DNA of 10,627 nucleotides from Bifidobacterium breve. GTDB taxonomy: Bacteria; Actinomycetota; Actinomycetes; S36-B12. Of the stretch, positions 1 through 7,276 are shown piece by piece. A program made the translations under genes and the position numbers. Each line of letters begins with the position of its first letter. The first letter of the stretch is position 1. The stretch covers positions 1 through 10,627 of the forward strand of contig CAMCYV010000032.1 in assembly GCA_945885645.1 (NCBI GenBank), written 5' to 3'. Under the pieces are notes generated by a model. It searched no databases. It was not told the origin of the DNA and was given only the letters and a program-made list of their open reading frames with translations.

Positions 1-1122
1 GCGACCTGGCTTAACGTGTCTGAGAGCGTCGGCAACGCATCGAGTCTGCACACTTCTGGGCGTGCAGCCAGGCGTGTAGTGGAGTCGGCTCGCGAGTCAA
101 TTGCTGAAGATTTAGGTATTAGGCCTTCCACCGTGATCTTTACGGGCGGAGGCACCGAATCGGACAACTTGGCCGTGAAAGGCTTGTATTGGGCACGTTG
201 TTCGCAATTGGGTCAAAGCCAACTGACCATTGTCACTAGCGCGATTGAGCATCACGCCGTTCTTGATCCTGTTATGTGGTTGAGTCAACATGAGGGCGCA
301 GCGGTTGAGTTTGCAAACACTGATCGGCAAGGCCGCGTCAGTTTGGTGGACATAGAAAAAGCACTTGTGCGCGGAGGAGTGGCACTGGTTTCCATTATGT
401 GGGCAAATAATGAAATTGGCGCGATTCAACCCGTCCACGCGATTGCCGAGTTATGCAAGAAGTTTGATGTTCCATTTCACACTGACGCGGTTCAGGCTCT
501 GGGTCAGCTTTCATTGGGGCTGGGTGAACTCGATGCCACCGCGGTGACAATCAGCAGCCATAAAATTGGCGGTCCGGTTGGGGTCGGCGCGCTTATCGTT
601 GATCCATCCGCGAAATTCACGCCAGTTATGCATGGGGGCGGCCAGGAGCGAGAAATTCGGTCGGGGACATTTGATCCAGCATCAATCGCAGCATTCGCTG
701 CAGCAATTCATTACTCGATATCAGATTTGAGTGAACATGCGGCAAGGCTGCGAGAATTGCAGGAGTACCTCATCGCCGCTGTAATGAGCGCGGTTCCGGA
801 GGCAATACTCAATGGCCCGCCTGCAGGTGAGGACCGTTTGCCGAATAACACGCATTTTTCATTTCCTGGTTGCGAGGGTGACTCATTATTGATGCTCCTC
901 GATGCTGCTGGCATTGATTGCTCTACGGGTTCCGCGTGCACTGCTGGCATTCCGGAACCAAGCCATGTCTTACTGTCTATGGGAGTTGATGAAAAGACGG
1001 CACGGGCCTCACTTCGATTTAGTTTGGGACGAGATAGTTCGAAAGAAGGTATTGACCAATTGGCTCAGGCTTTGCCTGGGGTAGTAGAGCGTGCACTTCG
1101 GGCAGGATCCGTGTCAGCATGA
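1..1122 (+). CDS. Cysteine desulfurase, IscS/NifS-like (5' end outside window)
   Basis: Pyridoxal-phosphate enzyme that removes sulfur from L-cysteine, giving alanine and an enzyme-bound persulfide for thio-modification or Fe-S assembly. The reading frame is open from base 1. A GTG at 16 is probably not the start, because the family has a segment of about 25-30 residues (YLDNAAT-type) before the GNxSSLH motif seen at about 31-51. Seen directly: GGGTESDN at 145-168 (phosphate binding), the His pair at 250-255 (ring stacking), WANNEIGAIQ, the HTDAVQ Asp at 484-486, the SSHK Schiff-base Lys at 562-564, and the persulfide Cys in TGSACTAG at 937-939. All expected catalytic residues are present. 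The stop overlaps the mnmA start as ATGA, so translation is probably coupled. This position suggests, but does not prove, that it is the sulfur donor for MnmA. I cannot tell whether it also serves Fe-S clusters. Confidence 0.93.
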   Translation, partial: ATWLNVSESVGNASSLHTSGRAARRVVESARESIAEDLGIRPSTVIFTGGGTESDNLAVKGLYWARCSQLGQSQLTIVTSAIEHHAVLDPVMWLSQHEGAAVEFANTDRQGRVSLVDIEKALVRGGVALVSIMWANNEIGAIQPVHAIAELCKKFDVPFHTDAVQALGQLSLGLGELDATAVTISSHKIGGPVGVGALIVDPSAKFTPVMHGGGQEREIRSGTFDPASIAAFAAAIHYSISDLSEHAARLRELQEYLIAAVMSAVPEAILNGPPAGEDRLPNNTHFSFPGCEGDSLLMLLDAAGIDCSTGSACTAGIPEPSHVLLSMGVDEKTARASLRFSLGRDSSKEGIDQLAQALPGVVERALRAGSVSA

Positions 1123-2231
1123 GTGCGATGCGCATTATTTCAGCGATGAGTGGTGGAGTCGATTCCTCAGTGGCGACAGCGCGCATGATTGATGAAGGCC
1201 ATGAAGTGGTTGGGATTCATCTGGCACTGTCCCGCACCGACTCAAATGGAAAGAGCCGCGGGTGCTGCACCCTCGATGATGCGCGGGATGCTCGTCGAGT
1301 CGCGGACAAGTTAGGTATCCCCTTCTACGTGTGGGATTTTTCCACAGAATTCGCAGAGAGTGTGATGGATAACTTCCACTCTGAGTATGAGCTCGGACGC
1401 ACACCTAACCCATGTTTGCGTTGTAATGAGAAAATCAAGTTCAGCGCCGTTCTTGATCGTGCCCTTGCGCTCGGCTTTGATGCGGTTGCCACCGGTCATT
1501 ATGCGCAGATAGTGCACGGCCCAGGTGGAGTTGAACTGCATCGCGCAATTGACCCGCTCAAGGATCAGTCCTATGTTTTGGGAGTCTTAACCCAGAATCA
1601 ATTGGCCCACTCATTGTTTCCGCTCGGTGGAGATACCAAGGTGCGGATCAGAGAGGAAGCGCTCGAGCGAGGCCTGATTACGGCGAAGAAGCCCGACAGC
1701 CACGATATTTGTTTTATTCCTGACGGAGACACAGCGGGTTATCTGGTTCGTAAACTCGGTGAGCAGCCTGGTGACATCACAGAGGCAACAACAGGGGAAG
1801 TTCTTGGTCGCCACAGTGGGACATTCACGGTAACCATTGGTCAACGGCGGGGGCTCAACTTGACCGTGCCTGCTGAAGACGGCGCTCCCCGATACGTCGT
1901 GGATATTGATCGTGAGAGCGGCACGGTGTTTGTTGGCGCTCCGGAACTACTTGACGTCGACTTCATTCGCGCCATCAATCCCATCTGGGCGGGCGCTCCC
2001 CTGGGGGAGGCGGCCGCTGATGTAAGTGCTCAGGTACGTGCTCACGCTGAACCAGTCTCGGCAAGTGCCTATGTCAATGGCGGTGAGCTCTTTATAAACC
2101 TGCATGAACCGATCAGAGGATTAGCACCAGGTCAGGCTGCGGTCATTTACTCCGGTACCAAAGTTCTAGGATCTGCGACGGTTGCCAGCACCAACCGGGT
2201 CGGTAAGCAGAGCGCACTTCATGGAAGTTGA
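1119..2231 (+). CDS. mnmA: tRNA-specific 2-thiouridylase MnmA
   Basis: ATP-dependent cytosolic enzyme that adenylates U34 of the tRNAs for Gln, Glu and Lys and replaces its 2-oxygen with sulfur. The 370-residue product has usual family length. Seen: the PP-loop SGGVDS at residues 11-16, the NPCLRCN segment whose Cys102 matches E. coli Cys102, ATGHYAQ at about 123-130, DQSYVL at 149-154, the second catalytic Cys198 in HDICFIPDGD, TIGQRRGL, then a C-terminal beta-barrel region. Both catalytic cysteines are present. The ATG at 1119 overlaps the desulfurase stop (ATGA). The ATG at 1128 (protein beginning MRIISAMSGG) is an equally credible start, since many family members begin with that segment, and neither has a strong Shine-Dalgarno sequence (AGGA at 1104-1107 lies 11 bases before 1119). 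No TusA-like relay gene is present in the window, so direct persulfide transfer from the neighbouring desulfurase is likely. Confidence 0.96.
   Translation: MSAMRIISAMSGGVDSSVATARMIDEGHEVVGIHLALSRTDSNGKSRGCCTLDDARDARRVADKLGIPFYVWDFSTEFAESVMDNFHSEYELGRTPNPCLRCNEKIKFSAVLDRALALGFDAVATGHYAQIVHGPGGVELHRAIDPLKDQSYVLGVLTQNQLAHSLFPLGGDTKVRIREEALERGLITAKKPDSHDICFIPDGDTAGYLVRKLGEQPGDITEATTGEVLGRHSGTFTVTIGQRRGLNLTVPAEDGAPRYVVDIDRESGTVFVGAPELLDVDFIRAINPIWAGAPLGEAAADVSAQVRAHAEPVSASAYVNGGELFINLHEPIRGLAPGQAAVIYSGTKVLGSATVASTNRVGKQSALHGS
2223..2227 (+). promoter_or_regulatory. Shine-Dalgarno site that decides the MetE-like start
   Basis: GGAAG inside the last codons of mnmA, six bases before the GTG at 2234. 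The in-frame TTG at 2228, which overlaps the mnmA stop, would lie directly against this site with no spacing. The GTG is therefore the better start. Confidence 0.5.
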
Positions 2232-2233
2232 AA

Positions 2234-3223
2234 GTGTCTAATGCAAGGGCTTCAGCGTTAGGCGTTCTGCCGGGAATATCTGCCCAAGAAGCTGCTCAGG
2301 TTGTTGCGGGTGAATTTTCCGATGCCCTATTTTTGCCGGTGTTGCCCGAGCGTGGACCGGGGGCAGACCCTGTTGGGCGCACGGCTGGACTGCTCAGTTC
2401 AGTAAGTAGTGATTTTTCGACCACCGTTGTTCCATCAGGTTGGCAGATTTCGCGAACTCCGGGCATTGATATGCAACGGGCTCATGATTTTCTTCGACAA
2501 GATCAAGACGCCATTGAAGAGCATGCGCATGGATTTTCTCAGAGGTTTACCTGCACGGTCGTAGGGCCGATCAGCTGGTGCGCAAAGGTCGAAAGCGCAG
2601 CGGGGGAAAGTCTCATTCGTGATCTTGGAGCGGTATCTGAAGTCTCGCTGGTACTTGCAGAAGCCGTGCGCGCGCACGTTCATTTAGTTCAAAGGATTTT
2701 TCCCAATGCCCAACTAACAATTGCCCTTGAAGAACCCTACGCGGCTGCTGCATGTGCTGGAACGATTCCAACGGCGAGTGGGCTCAACAGTTATGTCAAT
2801 ATTGATCGGGCGCGCATCCTGGAATTCTGGGACCCACTCATCACACTTGCTAAGGATTTATCCATCGGATTCGGGGTTTCCCTTGGTGTGGACAACGAGC
2901 TCTTTATCGAACCATTGTTGAACGCGGGTGCGAACACCTACTTTGACATGGCCGAAAGCAATTGGCTAGGTGATGTCATTGATAAGAAGCGCACAACATA
3001 TTGGGCAATCAAACCCGGGCTCACGGTGCGAGAAAATGCGCTCGACATCGCCCATCGAATCACGAGCCTCGGATTTTCTTTGAGTGAGACCGCAGGTTCA
3101 TTGATTGTGGTCCCACAAACGGCTTCGGTTTCACGTGATTGGGTCTCGGCGCGGTCTGCTATCAGTGCTGTACGGGAAGTTGTAGATTTGTTAAATGACG
3201 AGGATCGGCTTTTGGGTGAGTGA
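2234..3223 (+). CDS. MetE-like (cobalamin-independent methionine synthase superfamily) protein of unknown function
   Basis: Product of 329 residues from the GTG at 2234, or 331 from the TTG at 2228 (residue numbers below use the TTG). I place it with the actinobacterial proteins encoded between mnmA and ligA, such as M. tuberculosis Rv3015c, which belong to the UROD/MetE-like TIM-barrel superfamily. Support: its position, its length (about the size of the MetE C-terminal domain alone), the VVGPISW segment at 111-117, and LEEPYAAAACAGTIPTASG at 167-185, which resembles the DEP...AG.(V/I)PT.SG stretch of that group. MetE binds zinc through a His-x-Cys motif and a later Cys. Here the corresponding strand reads GFGVSLGVDN (214-223), and the late segment LIVVPQTASVSRDW (292-305) has no Cys. 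Catalysis of the classical reaction is therefore doubtful. No signal peptide or membrane segment is visible, so it should be cytosolic. It abuts mnmA, lies 21 bases before ligA, and is probably co-transcribed with both. The true function is unknown. Confidence 0.75.
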   Translation: MSNARASALGVLPGISAQEAAQVVAGEFSDALFLPVLPERGPGADPVGRTAGLLSSVSSDFSTTVVPSGWQISRTPGIDMQRAHDFLRQDQDAIEEHAHGFSQRFTCTVVGPISWCAKVESAAGESLIRDLGAVSEVSLVLAEAVRAHVHLVQRIFPNAQLTIALEEPYAAAACAGTIPTASGLNSYVNIDRARILEFWDPLITLAKDLSIGFGVSLGVDNELFIEPLLNAGANTYFDMAESNWLGDVIDKKRTTYWAIKPGLTVRENALDIAHRITSLGFSLSETAGSLIVVPQTASVSRDWVSARSAISAVREVVDLLNDEDRLLGE

Positions 3224-3244
3224 GTCACTATTGAGCGAAATGCC

Positions 3245-5428
3245 ATGGCTGTGAAATCACCTGTAGGGGATCCACCAAAAAGGGCAGCGCAGCGCTGGCA
3301 AGAACTCGTGGAAGTGATCAATCATGCCCGGAGTCAGTACTCCCTGAAGGAAAGCCAGACGCTATCCGATGCAGAATACGACGCCTTGTTCGTCGAACTC
3401 GTTGCTCTTGAAGACAAATACCCCATATTGGCCACGGGGGATTCACCCACGCAAACGGTGGGGGGACTTAGATCCGAGCTCTTTGACCCGGTCGTTCATC
3501 TTGAACCTATGTATTCCCTGGACAACTCCTTTAGCGCGGAGGAGCTCAGCGCCTGGTGTGACCGGGTGAGTGGTGCCCTTGAGGTAAATCCGGAGTATCT
3601 GTGTGAATTGAAAATTGACGGTCTAGCAGTAGATGCCGTGTATCGAGATGGTGAACTGGTTTCGTTAGCAACCAGAGGTGATGGATCAACTGGCGAAGAC
3701 GTAACAGTAAATGCAGGATTCATCGCATCAATTCCCAAAACACTGAATGGGAAATCTGTTCCAACATTATTGGAAGTGCGCGGCGAAGTCTTTTATCCCC
3801 TAGCGGCCTTTGATGTGATTAACAATGAACAGGTGGCAATGGGAAAGCCTTTGTTTGCAAATCCACGGAATGCGGCTGCGGGCGCCTTGCGTCAGCGGAT
3901 TGACAAACGGGAGCGAGAGGTGCAGGAAGCGAAAACTCCTGAGCGTGCGGCGAAACTAACTCAGGATCTCAATGCGGCAGTTGCGCGACTGTCGGGTTTG
4001 CAGTTCACCGTGCATGGCTTCGGTGCCCACGACTCCAAGATTTTGAGTGAAGCCCAGACGCAAAGTGAAGTGTATGAATTCATCTCGAAGTGGAGCTTGC
4101 CAACAACATCCCATGCGCGAGTGCATGCAAACTTCGAAGAAGTTTTGGGATTCATCGAGTATTTCAGTGACCACCGCACCGAAGTGAGTTTTGATATTGA
4201 TGGTGTTGTTGTGAAGGTCAACGGTCTCATAGATCAAGAGTTGCTGGGATTCACATCTCGCGCGCCGCGGTGGGCTATGGCGTTTAAGTACCCACCCGAA
4301 GTTGTCCGAACGCGTTTACTTGACATTGAAGTCAGCGTTGGTCGCACGGGTCGAGTGACCCCGTATGCAGTTATGGAGCCGGTGCAGGTTGCGGGAACGA
4401 CCGTGTCTATGGCTACATTGCACAACCCCTTTGAAGTCGAGCGAAAAGGCGTCCTCATCGGGGACATGATTTTTTTGCGAAAAGCTGGGGAGATCATCCC
4501 TGAAGTTATGGGACCCGTGATTGAGGAGCGAGACGGAACCGAAGTCGCATTTGTCATGCCCGAGTTTTGCCCTGAATGTGGTTCACCGGTTGCTCCCGAA
4601 AGTGAAGGCGATAAAGATCTTCGTTGCCCGAATGCCCAGGGGTGCCCCGCTCAATTGCGTGAGCGTCTATTTCATATTGGTTCTCGTGGAGCACTCGACG
4701 TCGAGGGTTTGGGAGAAAAGGCCGCTCAAGCATTATTGGTCAGCGGTGTACTCACGAACGAGGCTGAGCTTTTTGATCTCAACCCTGAAAAACTGTTGGC
4801 AAGTAGTTTTTTTGTGAATTCCCATAAAGGCTCGGAAGCAATCGGGATCAATAAGGCGGGTGAAACTCTCCTCTCTCAATTGCAGAAGGCAAAAACGGCA
4901 CCCTTGTGGCGTTTTTTGGTCGCCTTGAGTATTCGACATGTGGGTCCTACCGCTGCCAAAAAACTGGCTCGGGCATTTGGGTCACTTGAATTAATTGAAG
5001 CGGCTTCAGTGGAAGAGTTATCCGCTGTTGACGGTGTAGGAGAGCGAATCGCTGATAGCATCATTGAGTTTTTTGCAACACCGTGGCGCCAAGATGTGGT
5101 TGCAAGTTGGCGGGCTGCTGGCGTTGACTTCGCCGACCAGCAGAGTTCCCCAGATAATCAGTCGTTACCCCTAAGCGGAAAAACAATTGTGATCACCGGT
5201 TCCATTCCGGGCTATACCCGTGATGGAGCCCAAGAGGCAATCTCCTCACTCGGTGCGACGGTTGCCGGGTCGGTGTCCAAAAAGACCGACTTGGTGGTTA
5301 TCGGCGAAAAAGCTGGGTCCAAGGCGGATAAAGCGCAGAGTCTGGGGGTTCCCACAACCGGTTTTGATGGCTTTCAACTACTACTGCGCGGAGACTTCGA
5401 TGGAGCCCTCATTAGTAATCCAGGGTGA
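3245..5428 (+). CDS. ligA: NAD-dependent DNA ligase LigA
   Basis: Seals nicks in duplex DNA during replication and repair using NAD+. The product has 727 residues, somewhat longer than the 670-690 common in the family. Domains in order: Ia (about 15-65, with Y32, D42, Y45, D46 matching NMN-binding residues); adenylation domain with the nucleotidyl Lys123 in ELKIDG and later DGVVVKV; OB fold (about 350-440); a zinc finger with C442, C445, C461 and C467; helix-hairpin-helix repeats (about 470-610, VGPTAAKKL and VDGVGERIA); and a C-terminal BRCT domain (about 641-716). Two oddities: Ser33 occupies the place of E. coli His23, and a charged insertion at about 220-248 explains part of the extra length. 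The ATG at 3245 has only a weak GAGCGA upstream. The only other nearby in-frame start is a GTG at 3251, because the frame closes at the preceding gene's stop. Confidence 0.98.
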   Translation: MAVKSPVGDPPKRAAQRWQELVEVINHARSQYSLKESQTLSDAEYDALFVELVALEDKYPILATGDSPTQTVGGLRSELFDPVVHLEPMYSLDNSFSAEELSAWCDRVSGALEVNPEYLCELKIDGLAVDAVYRDGELVSLATRGDGSTGEDVTVNAGFIASIPKTLNGKSVPTLLEVRGEVFYPLAAFDVINNEQVAMGKPLFANPRNAAAGALRQRIDKREREVQEAKTPERAAKLTQDLNAAVARLSGLQFTVHGFGAHDSKILSEAQTQSEVYEFISKWSLPTTSHARVHANFEEVLGFIEYFSDHRTEVSFDIDGVVVKVNGLIDQELLGFTSRAPRWAMAFKYPPEVVRTRLLDIEVSVGRTGRVTPYAVMEPVQVAGTTVSMATLHNPFEVERKGVLIGDMIFLRKAGEIIPEVMGPVIEERDGTEVAFVMPEFCPECGSPVAPESEGDKDLRCPNAQGCPAQLRERLFHIGSRGALDVEGLGEKAAQALLVSGVLTNEAELFDLNPEKLLASSFFVNSHKGSEAIGINKAGETLLSQLQKAKTAPLWRFLVALSIRHVGPTAAKKLARAFGSLELIEAASVEELSAVDGVGERIADSIIEFFATPWRQDVVASWRAAGVDFADQQSSPDNQSLPLSGKTIVITGSIPGYTRDGAQEAISSLGATVAGSVSKKTDLVVIGEKAGSKADKAQSLGVPTTGFDGFQLLLRGDFDGALISNPG

Positions 5429-5459
5429 CGTACCGTGATCGTGTAGACGTGGCGCTCAA

Positions 5460-5471
5460 TAGACTTGCACC
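5460..5471 (+). promoter_or_regulatory. Possible -10 element for a leaderless gatC transcript
   Basis: The 43 bases between ligA and gatC contain no Shine-Dalgarno sequence before the gatC ATG. TAGACT at 5460-5465 fits the actinobacterial -10 pattern TAnnnT and ends six bases before the ATG, so transcription could begin at or next to the start codon. No convincing -35 is visible: GTGATC at 5435-5440 is a poor match with a 19-base spacer. Read-through from ligA is the alternative. Confidence 0.25.
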
Positions 5472-5786
5472 ATGACGGATGCTGCAGCAAACGGAATCGA
5501 TCAAGATCTCGTGGTGCATTTGGGCAAGCTTGCCAGACTTGAACTCACGGACGTCGAGGTGGAGCATTACACGCTGCAACTGGAGCAGATTTTAGGCGCA
5601 ATTACCTCTATTAGTGAGGTGGCTGCCGACGACATCCCGCCCACATCCCACCCGATCCCTATGGTGAATGTTTATCGCGAGGACGTCGCCATACCAGGGC
5701 TTCTGCAAGAAGACTTTGTGCCAGGCGCTCCTTCATTTGAAGATGATCGATTCAGGGTCCCCAGAATTTTAGGTGAACCCACATGA
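5472..5786 (+). CDS. gatC: Asp/Glu-tRNA amidotransferase subunit C
   Basis: Small subunit that wraps around GatA and GatB and stabilises the GatCAB complex, which converts Glu-tRNA(Gln) (and in some bacteria Asp-tRNA(Asn)) to the amide form. At 104 residues it has typical length. Seen: the N-terminal helix segment VVHLGKLARLELT, the central LEQILGAITSISEV, the PPTSHPIPMVNVYREDV stretch characteristic of GatC, and the GAPSFEDDRFRVPRIL tail. ATG 5472 is the first possible start because an in-frame TAG lies at 5460-5462. No Shine-Dalgarno is visible, so it may be translated from a leaderless mRNA. Its stop overlaps the gatA start as ATGA. Confidence 0.96.
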   Translation: MTDAAANGIDQDLVVHLGKLARLELTDVEVEHYTLQLEQILGAITSISEVAADDIPPTSHPIPMVNVYREDVAIPGLLQEDFVPGAPSFEDDRFRVPRILGEPT

Positions 5787-7276
5787 ATGATTTGATCCGT
5801 CAAAGCGCAGCAACACTCGCTACGGCGATCGCTCGCAAAGAAGTTTCGAGTGAGGAAGTAACTCACGCGCATCTCGATCGAATCTCTGAAGTTGACGAGC
5901 GAGTCCACGCATTCCTCTTTGTCGACCCAGACGCCTCGATTGCGCGAGCACGTGAAGTTGATCAACAGATTGCGAAAGGTGAACTTTCTTCGCCACTTGC
6001 GGGTGTCCCCATCGCCCTCAAAGATCTGCTGGCCACAAAGGGAGTCCCGACAACGTGTGGGTCTCGGATTTTGGAGGGGTGGCGCCCTCCCTACAACGCA
6101 ACCATTGTTGACAAACTCCATGCCGCGGGTGTGGTGTCGTTGGGTAAGACCAACATGGATGAATTCGCTATGGGTTCTTCTACCGAGCACAGTGGATACG
6201 GGCCGACCCACAATCCTTGGGATTTGGAGCGAATCCCCGGAGGCTCTGGGGGTGGTTCTGCTGCGGCGGTGGCCAGCTTCGAATCACCGCTCGCGATCGG
6301 CACCGACACTGGCGGCTCGATTCGTCAGCCTGCAGCGGTAACGGGGACAGTTGGCGTAAAACCTACTTATGGTGGAGTGTCCCGGTATGGAATCGTGGCC
6401 CTTGCTTCTTCGTTGGATCAGGCAGGTCCTTGCGCGCGCGATGTAATGGACACCGCTTTACTGCATTCAGTGATTGCTGGCCATGACCCGCGTGATTCAA
6501 CTTCGATTAACGCTCCCGTGCCTGACTTCGTGGCAGCCGCGCTCAAAGCTGACGTCCGCGGCATGAAAATTGGGGTCATCAAGGAATTGCAAGGGGAGGG
6601 TTTTCAGTCCGGAGTCCTAGAAAGATTTAACCAATCACTTGAAATCTTGACCGAACTCGGTGCTGAAATAGTAGAAGTGTCCTGTCCACATTTTCAGTAC
6701 GCATTGGGTGCCTACTACTTGATCCTGCCCTCCGAAGCCTCGAGCAACCTTGCCCGCTTCGACGGAATGCGGTTCGGTATTCGGGTCGATGATGGTAAAA
6801 ACCGCTCGGTGGAACAAGTGATGGGCGCAACGCGCGAAAAGGGATTCGGTGCTGAAGTGAAACGCCGCATCATGCTGGGGACCTACGCCCTGTCCAGTGG
6901 TTATTACGACGCCTACTATGGCCAGGCGCAGCGAATTAGAACACTGATCACGCGAGACTTTGAAGCAGCGTTTTCCAAGGTTGACGTACTTGTTTCCCCT
7001 ACCTCTCCTATCACAGCTTTTAAGATTGGGGAGAAGCTCGACGACCCACTCGCTATGTATCTCAATGATATTGCCACCATTCCGGTGAATCTCGCGGGAA
7101 ATTGCGCAATGTCACTTCCGATCGGACTCGCTTCAGAAGATGGCCTCCCCGTTGGATTGCAAATAATTGCTCCCGCCATGGCCGATTCATTGCTCTACCA
7201 AGTCGGTTCAGCACTTGAGAGTGCATTGGTTGATCGATGGGGCGGACTGTTGATCTCGGAGGCGCCATCATTATGA
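5783..7276 (+). CDS. gatA: Glu-tRNA(Gln) amidotransferase subunit A (amidase)
   Basis: Glutaminase subunit of GatCAB. It releases ammonia from glutamine and channels it to GatB. The 497-residue product has the amidase-signature fold with the full catalytic triad: Lys80 in PIALKD, cis-Ser155 in PGGSGGGSA, and nucleophile Ser179 in TDTGGSIRQP. The 24-residue gap between the two serines matches the family. Gly156 replaces the second Ser of the common GGSSGGS form, which I regard as a normal actinobacterial variant. The ATG at 5783 overlaps the gatC stop (ATGA), and AGGTG at 5771-5775 lies seven bases upstream as ribosome site. The stop in turn overlaps the gatB start, so the three subunits are translated as a coupled unit, which suits a fixed-ratio complex. 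Confidence 0.98.
   Translation: MNDLIRQSAATLATAIARKEVSSEEVTHAHLDRISEVDERVHAFLFVDPDASIARAREVDQQIAKGELSSPLAGVPIALKDLLATKGVPTTCGSRILEGWRPPYNATIVDKLHAAGVVSLGKTNMDEFAMGSSTEHSGYGPTHNPWDLERIPGGSGGGSAAAVASFESPLAIGTDTGGSIRQPAAVTGTVGVKPTYGGVSRYGIVALASSLDQAGPCARDVMDTALLHSVIAGHDPRDSTSINAPVPDFVAAALKADVRGMKIGVIKELQGEGFQSGVLERFNQSLEILTELGAEIVEVSCPHFQYALGAYYLILPSEASSNLARFDGMRFGIRVDDGKNRSVEQVMGATREKGFGAEVKRRIMLGTYALSSGYYDAYYGQAQRIRTLITRDFEAAFSKVDVLVSPTSPITAFKIGEKLDDPLAMYLNDIATIPVNLAGNCAMSLPIGLASEDGLPVGLQIIAPAMADSLLYQVGSALESALVDRWGGLLISEAPSL

Noticed and set aside
16..18. GTG as the true start of the cysteine desulfurase
   Set aside because: The frame continues to base 1, and the family's N-terminal segment before GNxSSLH would be missing. 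The start most likely lies before the window.
5672..6211. Long antisense open frame opposite gatC/gatA
   Set aside because: It lies wholly over two well-conserved genes. Its translation has no recognisable motif and its composition looks like a reverse-frame shadow.
6235..6261. Gly156 in GatA in place of the usual second Ser of GGSSGGS, as possible loss of catalysis
   Set aside because: The 24-residue spacing to Ser179 identifies Ser155 as the cis-Ser, so the Lys80-Ser155-Ser179 triad is complete.
7237..7272. Upstream ATG as the gatB start
   Set aside because: It would add 12 residues not typical of GatB, and the ATG at 7273 has both the ATGA overlap and a GGAGG ribosome site.
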